This document shows positions 24,192-32,359 of a stretch of DNA of 36,740 nucleotides, in pieces. The number at the start of each line of letters is the position of its first letter. Position 1 is the first letter of the stretch. Source of the DNA: Bacteroidota bacterium. Its GTDB lineage: Bacteria; Bacteroidota; Bacteroidia; Chitinophagales; Chitinophagaceae. Below the pieces are notes generated by a model that was given only the letters and a program-made list of their open reading frames with translations, was not told the origin of the DNA and made no database searches. The DNA is taken from assembly GCA_023418315.1 (NCBI GenBank), contig JAEZZY010000081.1, positions 1 through 36,740 on the forward strand. The letters run 5' to 3'. The translations under genes were made by a program, and so were the position numbers.

Positions 24192-26138
24192 GTGATAGCG
24201 CCAGCCTCCATACAACAGGTTCAGGAACGTGCCGACATCGTAGAGATCGTAGAGCAATTCGTCCGTCTTAAAAAACGAGGCAGCAACTATATAGGAAATT
24301 GCCCTTTCCATTCCGAAAAAACACCTTCCTTCAGCGTTTCCCCTTCACGTGGTATTTATAAATGCTTCGGCTGCGGCAAAGCCGGAAACTCCGTTACCTT
24401 CATCCAAGAACATGAAAAACTCAGCTTTCCCGAAGCCATTCACTGGCTTGCCGATTTTTATAAAATTACCTTAGAAGAAACACAGCCAAGCCCCGAACAC
24501 ATACAGCAACACCAGGCGGAAGAAAGCCTGCGGATACTGAATGAATTTGCAGCAAAATTTTTTCATCAAACCCTGTTGGATACCGAAGAAGGACGGGCTG
24601 TAGGACAATCTTATTTTAAAGAAAGAGGATTCAGAAAAGAAATCATCGAACGTTTTTTGCTCGGTTATAGCCCGGAAGAAGGACATGCTTTTTATAAATA
24701 TGCTACCGACAATAGTTATAGCCACGAATTGCTTGAAAAATCCGGACTGATCAAGGAACGCAACGGGCTTCGCTATGATGCCTACAGAGGGCGTGTCATC
24801 TTCCCGATACAAAACATGACGGGCAGAGTACTGGGTTTTGGTGCGCGCATTCTCAAAAAAAATGACCGTGCTCCCAAGTACGTAAACTCGCCGGAAAACG
24901 AACTCTATGTAAAAAGCAAAGTGCTGTACGGCATGTTTCAATCGCGCAGAAGCATTGCCAAAGAAGATGAATGTTTTTTGGTGGAAGGCTATACGGATGT
25001 TATTTCCCTGCATCAAGGCGGAGTGGAAAATGTGCTAGCCAGCAGCGGCACTTCCCTTACCGAAGATCAGCTTCGCCTTATCAGCCAGCTTACCAAAAAC
25101 CTCACCATCCTATATGACGGCGATGCGGCAGGCATCAAAGCAGCGCTTCGGGGCTTAGATATGGCACTTTCGCAAAGCTTTAATGTGAAACTTGTGCTGC
25201 TGCCCGAAGGCGAAGACCCGGACAGCTTCATTCAAAAAAACGGAGCGGCGCGGTTTCATACCTATGTAAAAGAACATAAGCAGGATGTCATCAATTTCCG
25301 GCTGGAAGTAGGATTAAAAGAAGCCGGCGATGACCCTGTTGCCAAATCCAAACTCGTAAATGAAATAGCGGAAAGCATTGCCAAAATCAACAAAGCGGAA
25401 GATTTTTCCCTGCAACATCATTATATAAAAGAAACCAGCAAAAAACTGGAACTGGATGAAGCCGCACTCATCAACCTTGTCAATAAATACATTCGCGACC
25501 GGATAGAACAAGAGCGGCGGCATCAGCAAAGAGAAGAAGCGGCACTGCCCCACCCGGAAATCCTTTCTACCGGTAGTGAAACGATGATGCCGGCGCCCGC
25601 TAAAAACCCTAACGAAGAACAAGAGCTGGAACTGCTGCGCGTATTGATTGTGCATGGAGAAAAAGCTTATGACGGCGTCCAAACCATAGCCGACCTCCTC
25701 TATGAACGGGTGGATCCCAGGCTTTTTGAAAATGATTTTGTGAAGCGTGTGTACGAAGAGTATTTCCACTATTTACAGCAACATAACCTGCCGCCCAACG
25801 AAGCATATTTTATCCATCATACCGATGAACGCGTACGCACGGAAATGGCATCGCTGCTGCACAACCATACAGACATCAGCCCCAACTGGAGCAAGAACTA
25901 CGGCATCGAAACATTGAACGGCGAATTGAATTATATCAACGAAGCCGACAGCGCACTTTCTTATTTTGAATTGAAAAACATTGTGAAAATACAGGAAGAA
26001 CTGACCCAACATTTTGTAGGAGAAACGAATGCCGACAAAATTGCGTTTCTACAAGAAAAATTCATGGATTTGCGAAAAAAAGAAAATGAAATTATCCGAA
26101 AACGCGGCACGACCGTTTTAAAAATTTTCAAGAAATAA
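24192..26138 (+). CDS. dnaG: DNA primase
   Basis: 648 residues. Synthesises RNA primers for replication. The start is GTG at 24192, giving MIAPASIQQV, the usual DnaG N-terminus. The zinc-binding CHC2 domain has C37, H40, C58 and C61 (CPFHSEKTPSFSVS, CFGCGKAGNS). The catalytic core includes GRVIFPIQNMTGRVLGFGAR. The TOPRIM part has FLVEGYTDVISLHQGGVENV and ILYDGDAAGIKAALRG. The helical C-terminal region would bind the helicase. Its stop overlaps the ruvX start by one base (TAATG). A box TATTTTCG (24180-24187) just before the GTG could be an imperfect -7 element. Confidence 0.97.
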   Translation: MIAPASIQQVQERADIVEIVEQFVRLKKRGSNYIGNCPFHSEKTPSFSVSPSRGIYKCFGCGKAGNSVTFIQEHEKLSFPEAIHWLADFYKITLEETQPSPEHIQQHQAEESLRILNEFAAKFFHQTLLDTEEGRAVGQSYFKERGFRKEIIERFLLGYSPEEGHAFYKYATDNSYSHELLEKSGLIKERNGLRYDAYRGRVIFPIQNMTGRVLGFGARILKKNDRAPKYVNSPENELYVKSKVLYGMFQSRRSIAKEDECFLVEGYTDVISLHQGGVENVLASSGTSLTEDQLRLISQLTKNLTILYDGDAAGIKAALRGLDMALSQSFNVKLVLLPEGEDPDSFIQKNGAARFHTYVKEHKQDVINFRLEVGLKEAGDDPVAKSKLVNEIAESIAKINKAEDFSLQHHYIKETSKKLELDEAALINLVNKYIRDRIEQERRHQQREEAALPHPEILSTGSETMMPAPAKNPNEEQELELLRVLIVHGEKAYDGVQTIADLLYERVDPRLFENDFVKRVYEEYFHYLQQHNLPPNEAYFIHHTDERVRTEMASLLHNHTDISPNWSKNYGIETLNGELNYINEADSALSYFELKNIVKIQEELTQHFVGETNADKIAFLQEKFMDLRKKENEIIRKRGTTVLKIFKK

Positions 26139-26563
26139 TGGCACGCCTCTTAGCGCTCGATTATGGAAAAAAACGCACCGGTATAGCCGTTACAGATCCG
26201 TTACAGATTATCGCCACGGCATTGGATACGGTAGAAACGGGTGAGCTTATAGGCTATCTGAAAAAATATTTTGCCGGGGAAACAGTGGAAAAAGTCATCA
26301 TCGGTTACCCGCTGAATTTCGACGAAAGCCCTACAGATGCCACGCCGTTGGTGGACAAATTCATCCCTAAATTCCGGCATGTATTTCCGCATATTCCTAT
26401 AGAAAAAACGGATGAACGCATGACTTCCAAAATGGCATCGCAAGCCATTGCCCAAATGGGACTTTCCAAAAAACAACGGGAGAAAAAAGAACTGATAGAT
26501 GCAGTGAGCGCCACTATTATTTTGCAGGAATATCTGGAAACTAATCGTTCATCAAAAAAATAA
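26138..26563 (+). CDS. ruvX: Putative pre-16S rRNA nuclease / Holliday junction resolvase RuvX
   Basis: 141 residues with the RNase H-like YqgF fold: LALDYGKKRTGIAVTDP (catalytic D8), VEKVIIGYPLNFDESP, TDERMTSKMASQAI and KELIDAVSATIILQEYL with the closing Asp. E. coli YqgF matures the 16S 5' end; the Holliday-junction name is historical. Translationally coupled to dnaG through the TAATG overlap. Confidence 0.95.
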   Translation: MARLLALDYGKKRTGIAVTDPLQIIATALDTVETGELIGYLKKYFAGETVEKVIIGYPLNFDESPTDATPLVDKFIPKFRHVFPHIPIEKTDERMTSKMASQAIAQMGLSKKQREKKELIDAVSATIILQEYLETNRSSKK

Positions 26564-26678
26564 AAACTATGCTTGTTTCATTTGGTGGTAAAGAACCTGT
26601 ATATCAGATGCTGCATAAAACCATCCTATAACCCTGCAGTATTTCGCTATTATTCGCCCGAAAGCCAATCCTATTAAC

Positions 26679-26686
26679 TATCTTTG
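26679..26686 (+). promoter_or_regulatory. -7 promoter box of def
   Basis: TATCTTTG is an exact TAnnTTTG match, 18 nt upstream of the def ATG. The expected -33 region reads GCCC, so the match is one-sided. Confidence 0.45.
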
Positions 26687-26704
26687 TCCCCCTAAATTTT
26701 AATA

Positions 26705-27283
26705 ATGGTATTACCTGTTGTAGCTTATGGACATCCTATTTTGAGAGTACAATGCGAGGAGGTTACAAAAGATTATCCGGAAATAGACAAACTCATAGCT
26801 GATATGTGGGAAACTATGTATCATACCAATGGCGTAGGCATAGCCGCTCCGCAAGTCAATAAACCGATTCGCTTGTTTGTGATAGACACAGAGCAGATTG
26901 TAGAAAATTTTGACGAGGAAGACAGAAAACTGTATCCCCATGAAAAGCCTACAAAACAAGTATTCATCAATGCACAGATAATGGAGGAAAGCGGTGAACC
27001 GTGGGCTTATAATGAAGGCTGCCTCAGTATTCCCAAAGTGCGCGAGGATATTCGCAGGAATGAAAAAATAAGCATCCGTTTTGTGGACGAAAACTTTGTG
27101 GAGCATGTGAAAGAATATGACGGCATCACCGCGCGTGTCATCCTGCATGAATATGACCATATCGAGGGAAAATTATTCATAGACTATCTTTCTCCCCTGA
27201 AAAAACGCTTGCTGAAAAAAAAGCTGGACGACATCAGCAAAGGAAAAGTGAAAGTGGACTACCGTATGATCTTGCCTAAGTGA
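26705..27283 (+). CDS. def: Peptide deformylase
   Basis: 192 residues. Removes the formyl group from nascent N-terminal Met. The three diagnostic motifs are present: GVGIAAPQ (about residues 43-50), EGCLS with metal ligand C106, and HEYDHIEG with H148, E149 and H152. A ten-residue acidic insertion between motifs 1 and 2 (NFDEEDRKLYPHEK) is usual for Bacteroidota enzymes. It stands alone after a 141-bp gap from ruvX, without the usual fmt partner. Confidence 0.97.
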   Translation: MVLPVVAYGHPILRVQCEEVTKDYPEIDKLIADMWETMYHTNGVGIAAPQVNKPIRLFVIDTEQIVENFDEEDRKLYPHEKPTKQVFINAQIMEESGEPWAYNEGCLSIPKVREDIRRNEKISIRFVDENFVEHVKEYDGITARVILHEYDHIEGKLFIDYLSPLKKRLLKKKLDDISKGKVKVDYRMILPK

Positions 27284-27298
27284 TGTTCATAGGGCGGC

Positions 27299-28273
27299 TT
27301 AGGCGGTCATCAAACTGCAACCCCGCAAAGCGCTGTGATCCATCCTGCCCAAGACTTCAAAACGCCCATCTTCATGCAGCCTGCCTATATCTTCCGTAGC
27401 GATAAAGGAACAAGAATGGATATTCGCAAGGTCAATGATATTAAGATAGCCTATACCGGATGATTTTATATCGAATGGGTCGTTCATATCCCGCACCCAC
27501 AGCTTCATGGAAGAAGCAGGCGTGAAGATTCCACCTCCTTTTGAATAGGCTTGTGAAAGCAACTCCGGCATGCCATCTTCTGCATGAACGCTTTTCAGGT
27601 TCCATCGTTTTTTTAAAAAACTATGCACTTCTTCCCGTGTTTGTTCTTGTTTGCGCCCTTTCATGCCACCGGTTTCCATCACGATGGTATGTTGCAAATC
27701 CATTTCATAAAGCTCGGCAGTATCCAGCAGGGCGAAGGTAACACCGAGTAAAAGAGTTTTTTGTTTTTGCGCTTCGAGGGATAATAAAGTATCCTTTAAT
27801 TTTTCCTGTTCATAGAGATAAAAACCGTTTGTAGGATGTCCGCTTTTTTTCATCAGCCACTCGGCCATATAAACTAAGGAGGCGTTTTTTCTTTCTAAAT
27901 AAGAAGGCAATAAAGCCAGCAGTACATAGTTTTCGGGTGAGCCATAGCGCTCTTCAAATCCTTTCAGCAAAGAAGTTTCATACAGTTTTATATCGGCTAT
28001 ATAATGTCGGGAAGGCTGCTGCCCCGTAGTACTGCTGCTTTCAAAATAAAAATCTGGTAGCGTATTGCCGCATACGACCTGGTGTGTTTTGAAAAATGAA
28101 ACCGGAAGAAAAGGAATATCGGTGAGGGAATGAACCTTTTGAGGGAGGATATGCAAAGCATCCACATAGGCTTTGTAAACCGCGTTTTCTTCATATTGCT
28201 TCAAAAACAAATCAAGGGCAATAGATGCAAACAATTTGCCGTTAAGATAGGTATCATCCACGCTGCTTATCAT
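27299..28273 (-). CDS. LuxE-like acyltransferase / acyl-protein synthetase family
   Basis: 324 residues, cytoplasmic. Blocks resembling LuxE (PF04443, ANL-related) include IPFLPVSFFKTHQVV, the P-loop-like FESSSTTGQQPSRHY (about 77-91), ETGGMKGRKQEQTREEVHSF near 208, and GYLNIIDLANIHSCSFIATE with ITAEDIGR-like RLHEDGRFEVLGRMD at the end. LuxE activates fatty acids as acyl-protein for the luciferase reductase; here there are no lux genes, so the real substrate is unknown. In Bacteroidota such genes are usually annotated only as acyl transferases. Convergent with def, divergent from the lipoprotein at 28302. Confidence 0.8.
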   Translation of the reverse strand: MISSVDDTYLNGKLFASIALDLFLKQYEENAVYKAYVDALHILPQKVHSLTDIPFLPVSFFKTHQVVCGNTLPDFYFESSSTTGQQPSRHYIADIKLYETSLLKGFEERYGSPENYVLLALLPSYLERKNASLVYMAEWLMKKSGHPTNGFYLYEQEKLKDTLLSLEAQKQKTLLLGVTFALLDTAELYEMDLQHTIVMETGGMKGRKQEQTREEVHSFLKKRWNLKSVHAEDGMPELLSQAYSKGGGIFTPASSMKLWVRDMNDPFDIKSSGIGYLNIIDLANIHSCSFIATEDIGRLHEDGRFEVLGRMDHSALRGCSLMTA

Positions 28274-28286
28274 GTAAACTATTCAG

Positions 28287-28294
28287 TAACTTTG
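28287..28294 (+). promoter_or_regulatory. -7 promoter box, next to the start codon of the 28302 lipoprotein
   Basis: TAACTTTG matches TAnnTTTG and is followed by exactly 7 nt before ATG 28302, a nearly leaderless geometry. No -33 box is recognisable. Confidence 0.45.
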
Positions 28295-28301
28295 AAATTG
28301 T

Positions 28302-28757
28302 ATGAGGTCAAAAATAATGCTCACCCTGTTGCTTTTAAGCGTTGTATTTTCCGCTTGCCGCAAGGGGAATAATAAGTCAAAAATACCGGTTCTTTCTTAT
28401 CTTTCCTCTACCGAAGAAGTAAAAGCGGGCAACAGTGAGGATACCATCTTCATCAGCTTCCGGCTGGAGGATGGCGATGCCGATATCATTACGAACGGAC
28501 GAGACATTAACCTTTTTATTACCAACACGCTCGATACTATTGACTATGACTATCCCCTGCCTTTTATAGGCGATCAGTTTAAAGACCCGACTATGGGGCT
28601 ACAGGCTACCTGCGTGGTGCGCCTGCTGGCTGCATTTTTCCCTATGAGAGACACGATGATGGTAAAAGACTCCGTACAGTTTTCCCTGAAAGTGCAGGAT
28701 GGTGCCGGAAACATGAGCAATGAGATCACTACCAAATATGTGTATTTAAAGAAGTGA
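28302..28757 (+). CDS. Hypothetical lipoprotein
   Basis: 151 residues with lipobox VFSAC (Cys19). The mature domain is beta-rich and acidic (DTIFISFRLEDGDADI, RDINLFITNTLDT, SVQFSLKVQDGAGN), an immunoglobulin-like arrangement with a repeat-like feel: the FRLEDGDADI and LKVQDGAGN segments both resemble beta-sandwich strand-turn units. I do not recognise the family. Only 28 bp separate it from the divergent acyltransferase start, so the two probably share a very compact promoter region. An alternative ATG at 28317 would leave too short an n-region. Confidence 0.78.
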   Translation: MRSKIMLTLLLLSVVFSACRKGNNKSKIPVLSYLSSTEEVKAGNSEDTIFISFRLEDGDADIITNGRDINLFITNTLDTIDYDYPLPFIGDQFKDPTMGLQATCVVRLLAAFFPMRDTMMVKDSVQFSLKVQDGAGNMSNEITTKYVYLKK

Positions 28758-28770
28758 TCCTATCCTGCGT

Positions 28771-28802
28771 TTTGGTAATACCACATATTTTACGGATTTT
28801 TG
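28771..28802 (+). promoter_or_regulatory. Candidate promoter of the M36 peptidase gene
   Basis: TTTG at 28771-28774, 20 bp, then GATTTTTG at 28795-28802 (one mismatch to TAnnTTTG), about 50 nt before ATG 28855. Confidence 0.3.
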
Positions 28803-28854
28803 ATTCCCCTTAATGTTACCGATTGAGGGATTTCTTTTTTTATATCTAAACAAC

Positions 28855-31800
28855 ATGAAATTCAGACTGCTCTTATTATCATTGGTTGCTGCAGCCACGG
28901 GTGTTTATGCGCAAGAACATAGCCACCGCTCAGGAGATTATAACATTTCGGTCTATAGAAATTTTAAAGATCTCCCTATGTCCAAACGAGTGGACTGGAA
29001 CACAAACAAACTACGTGTAAATGCACATTTCCCTAACTGGTATGTTTTTTCCGATAAGCTCACAGGTATGTTTACGGATATTACGGGACCGGCCATAGCG
29101 CTTCCCGGGAATGGTCTTGAAGCCAAGGTCGCTCATTCTTTTAACCATCAGTTGAAAGCCCTGGGTATAGACAGGCAAGAATGGCAACAAATACAGAATA
29201 CCGATGTGGGCTTTGCCAAGCTGGTAGGCTATAAACAAAACATAAACGGGCATGATGTGCTATTTTCCCGTCTGAGCTTTAAGTTTTCGCCGGATGAAAA
29301 ACTGCTCCGTATTCAACATAAAAGCTTTGGAAAGCCTAATTTATCTTCCCCTTCACTTTCTGCAACGGATGCCTTAGCCGCCGCTCAAAACGGTTTATCC
29401 TCTTTAAAAATAGATCATGCAAGTGTGGATGAAGACTGGGTTTGGTTTCCCGTGCCTTCCCGTACCGGCTATGAGCTGAAGCCTTCATGGGCATTTACCA
29501 TCTATGGACATGACGATTATCTTCCGGTAGAGCTTACAGGCTATGTGGATGGAATGACCGGTGAAATTTTATACAGAAGCAATGGCATACAAGAAACCGT
29601 GGACCTTACCGTAACCGGCCCCGTATATAAGCAAAATCCTTTGGTAGCCGCTACTATAGAGCCTTTATCCGACATGGTCATCAAGATAGGAACGGATTCT
29701 TTCTTTACAGACCAAGCCGGGTACTTCAGCGAAGCTGCCCTTTCCACCCCTATCAGCGCTACGCTTCATCTCCGTGGCAGATGGAGTAAAGTAAATAACC
29801 AAATGGCTTCGGGAACAACGCCTAACTATCCCTATGCCATCAATGCTACCGGCACAACTACCGTTTTTGATACATCCTCTGCCAACGGATACAATGACCG
29901 ACTGGTGAATGCTTACTACCACGTTACCCGCGTGCATGATTTTATGAAAGGCTATTTCCCCGCTTTTACCGGGCTGGATTATGCACTCAATACCAATGTG
30001 GATGTAACTACAGGAACCTGTAATGCCTTTTACTCCGGCTCAGGCAGCGGCTCCATCAATTTTTATGCTGCAAGCGGCAATTGTAATTCCTTTGCCTACT
30101 GCGGAGATATTATTTATCATGAATACGGACACGGCATCAACCACAAATACTATCAGGCGAATGGAGCCGTTAGAATGCAAAACGGTGCATTGAACGAAGC
30201 CTATGCGGATATATGGGGCATAGGTATTACGCACGACCCCATCTTAGGAAAAGGTGCTTTTGCCAATGGAAATGTCATCAGAAGATACGACCAATCACCC
30301 AAAGTATATCCGCAGGATATAGTGGACGAAGTACATGCCGACGGCGAAATCATTGCCGGTGCATGGTGGGATGTAGCGCAAAATATAGGCTCGGTAGATA
30401 CGATGTTTCAGCTTTTTGCCAAAACGTATGTAGATGTAGTGGACGGACCCAATGGTACGGAAGGCGATGTATATCATGATGCGCTCATCTCCGCTTTAGT
30501 ATGGGATGATACTGATAACAATATAGCCAACGGCACGCCACACTTCCTGCAAATTGTATCCGCTTTTGCAAGACATGGCATCTATTTGCTGGGCGATGCA
30601 GAGGTTGCTCATGAAGATATAGCCAACCAACCGGCAAATCAACCTATTGTGCTCAATGCCTCCATTACCGTAAGCGAACCGGCTTTTTTACAAGGGTTAA
30701 AGGTTTTTTATAAAGACAGATCCACTATGAATTGGGATTCTTTAGCCATGACCGCTACCGGTGCTAATAATTTTACTGCTACTCTGCCGGGCTATCCTGA
30801 GGGAACTATAGTGGATTATTATTTCTCCATCTATGATGTATTCTCCATCATCAATAAATATGCACCTACGGATTATAATCCTGCAAATACCTTTAGCAAC
30901 AATAATTTAAATTATCAATTTGGAATAGGTATTGATAAAAAAATAGGTGAAGATTTTGAAGCTACATTAGATCCTGCATGGCAGATAGGATTGCCTACGG
31001 ACAACGCCACCGCAGGGCGATGGATTCACGCAAGCCCAATTCCTTCCTATGCCGGCGGGTTGCCTGTACAACCCGGAGTAGATCATACAACTCTTTCCGC
31101 TACGGGCAAATGCTTGGTAACCGGTAATGCGGCAAGCGCTGTCTCCCCTGCCGGACAAGCGGATGTGGATGGCGGCGTAACCACCTTCATTACACCTGCC
31201 TATGATCTTTCTTCCTTTACCGAACCTATAATAGAATATTTTAGATGGTATGGAAACAATAGAGGCTCTAACCCCGGAAATGATTACTGGGATGTAGCTA
31301 TTAGAAATCCTGTATCTACTATATGGATTAACCGTGTGGATTATACAACTAAATCAGACTATTCCTGGAGAAGACGTATTTTTAAAATAAGAGATTATTA
31401 TCCTACCGGATTACCCACTCAAGTCCAACTAAGATTTGTAGCTTCGGATAATAACGTATCAAGCCTTCCGAATAACGGACAAAGCACGGTGGAAGCTGCG
31501 GTGGATGATATCTTCATTTATGACCAGGCAGATCCTACAAGTGCCAAAGATATAGAAGCTGCTAAAGCACATATATATCCCAACCCGGCAGACAAAGAAA
31601 TCCGCATTCATTTTTCAACCAAACAAAAAGGAACCATAAGCCTGAATGATCTTACGGGAAAAGAACTATATAAAGCCGAAATGGATGGCAGCCAAGCAAG
31701 CTACGTCATCCCTACAGCATCGCTTGCAAACGGCACTTACCTGGTAATCGTTCACTTAGGAAGCAGTATCCAAACCAGTAAAATAACCATCATGCACTAA
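28855..31800 (+). CDS. T9SS-exported M36 (fungalysin-type) metallopeptidase
   Basis: 981 residues from ATG 28855; the upstream in-frame ATG at 28813 would precede the signal peptide and is rejected. Signal peptide at 1-20 (ending GVYAQ). An FTP/PepSY-type inhibitory propeptide spans roughly 60-230 (VGYKQNINGHDVLFSRLSF, GYVDGMTGEILYRSNG). The zincin domain has HEYGH (H422, E423, H426) and the third ligand in NEAYADIWG (E448), plus DGEIIAGAWWDV, as in M36 peptidases. A beta-rich middle region follows. The C-terminus from about residue 903 is a Por-type sorting domain (AHIYPNPADKEIRIHF, ANGTYLVIVHLG). It is therefore predicted to be secreted or surface-attached through T9SS. Confidence 0.92.
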   Translation: MKFRLLLLSLVAAATGVYAQEHSHRSGDYNISVYRNFKDLPMSKRVDWNTNKLRVNAHFPNWYVFSDKLTGMFTDITGPAIALPGNGLEAKVAHSFNHQLKALGIDRQEWQQIQNTDVGFAKLVGYKQNINGHDVLFSRLSFKFSPDEKLLRIQHKSFGKPNLSSPSLSATDALAAAQNGLSSLKIDHASVDEDWVWFPVPSRTGYELKPSWAFTIYGHDDYLPVELTGYVDGMTGEILYRSNGIQETVDLTVTGPVYKQNPLVAATIEPLSDMVIKIGTDSFFTDQAGYFSEAALSTPISATLHLRGRWSKVNNQMASGTTPNYPYAINATGTTTVFDTSSANGYNDRLVNAYYHVTRVHDFMKGYFPAFTGLDYALNTNVDVTTGTCNAFYSGSGSGSINFYAASGNCNSFAYCGDIIYHEYGHGINHKYYQANGAVRMQNGALNEAYADIWGIGITHDPILGKGAFANGNVIRRYDQSPKVYPQDIVDEVHADGEIIAGAWWDVAQNIGSVDTMFQLFAKTYVDVVDGPNGTEGDVYHDALISALVWDDTDNNIANGTPHFLQIVSAFARHGIYLLGDAEVAHEDIANQPANQPIVLNASITVSEPAFLQGLKVFYKDRSTMNWDSLAMTATGANNFTATLPGYPEGTIVDYYFSIYDVFSIINKYAPTDYNPANTFSNNNLNYQFGIGIDKKIGEDFEATLDPAWQIGLPTDNATAGRWIHASPIPSYAGGLPVQPGVDHTTLSATGKCLVTGNAASAVSPAGQADVDGGVTTFITPAYDLSSFTEPIIEYFRWYGNNRGSNPGNDYWDVAIRNPVSTIWINRVDYTTKSDYSWRRRIFKIRDYYPTGLPTQVQLRFVASDNNVSSLPNNGQSTVEAAVDDIFIYDQADPTSAKDIEAAKAHIYPNPADKEIRIHFSTKQKGTISLNDLTGKELYKAEMDGSQASYVIPTASLANGTYLVIVHLGSSIQTSKITIMH

Positions 31801-31820
31801 GCATTATGGAGTGAATACAT

Positions 31821-31853
31821 AAAAAAATGGCGGTCTTACAACCGCCATTTTTT
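31821..31853. terminator. Bidirectional terminator between the M36 peptidase and MaoC genes
   Basis: Perfect stem ATGGCGGT/ACCGCCAT with loop CTTACA, extended by A-T pairs on both sides. It lies 20 bp after the peptidase stop and 21 bp before the end of the convergent gene, so it can serve both strands. Closely resembles the hairpin at 35014-35044. Confidence 0.8.
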
Positions 31854-31874
31854 ATACCCGTTATTTCGTATCCT

Positions 31875-32288
31875 TTAGCTCCACACATATTGCTTCTTAT
31901 TCATAAGCAAGGCTTCGCCGGCTATGGTTTGCTCTCCCGTGGCAGGGTCATAGACCGCACACTCATACAGCACCCTGTTCTTTTCGGGGAAAACTTCCTT
32001 CACTTTTACTACCGCTTCGTATTCATGATCTGTAAACATAGGCTTTAGCCATTTTACCGACTGACTGAGATATACATGCCCATCCACATACCATAGCGCA
32101 CCGAATATTTTGGTGAACACACTGGCGCCTAAGAAACCATGGATAATGTTGCGTCCGAACATACTGTCTTTGCCGGCCTGCTCATCAATATGCAAGGGGT
32201 TGGTGTCTCCGCTTACACGAGCATAGTCGTTAACATCCTGTTGTGTGTAGCTGAATTTGTGACGATATTCGTCTCCTGCTTTTAGCAT
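31875..32288 (-). CDS. MaoC-like (R)-hydratase, hot-dog fold
   Basis: 137 residues, single hot-dog domain. The hydratase 2 motif is present as DYARVSGDTNPLHIDEQAG, with the catalytic Asp and His, followed by GRNIIHGFLGASVFTKI. The second half has KPMFTDHEYEAVVKV, typical of MaoC proteins. The likely reaction is (R)-specific hydration of enoyl-CoA; the substrate is unknown. It lies downstream of topA on the same strand, 71 bp away. Confidence 0.9.
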   Translation of the reverse strand: MLKAGDEYRHKFSYTQQDVNDYARVSGDTNPLHIDEQAGKDSMFGRNIIHGFLGASVFTKIFGALWYVDGHVYLSQSVKWLKPMFTDHEYEAVVKVKEVFPEKNRVLYECAVYDPATGEQTIAGEALLMNKKQYVWS

Positions 32289-32359
32289 AATTTATTAGTT
32301 TTTTTACAAGGACAATATAATTATTTTTTACACAAGACTTCTGAAATTCCCGAAAACGA

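Noticed and set aside
26569..26631. 20-residue open frame between ruvX and def
   Set aside because: It has no supporting context, no conserved features and no start signal; such a short frame is expected by chance.
27276..27306. Inverted repeat GCCTAAG/CTTAGGC between def and the acyltransferase
   Set aside because: The loop is 17 nt and no T-run follows, and the arms are parts of the two coding ends. Not a convincing terminator.
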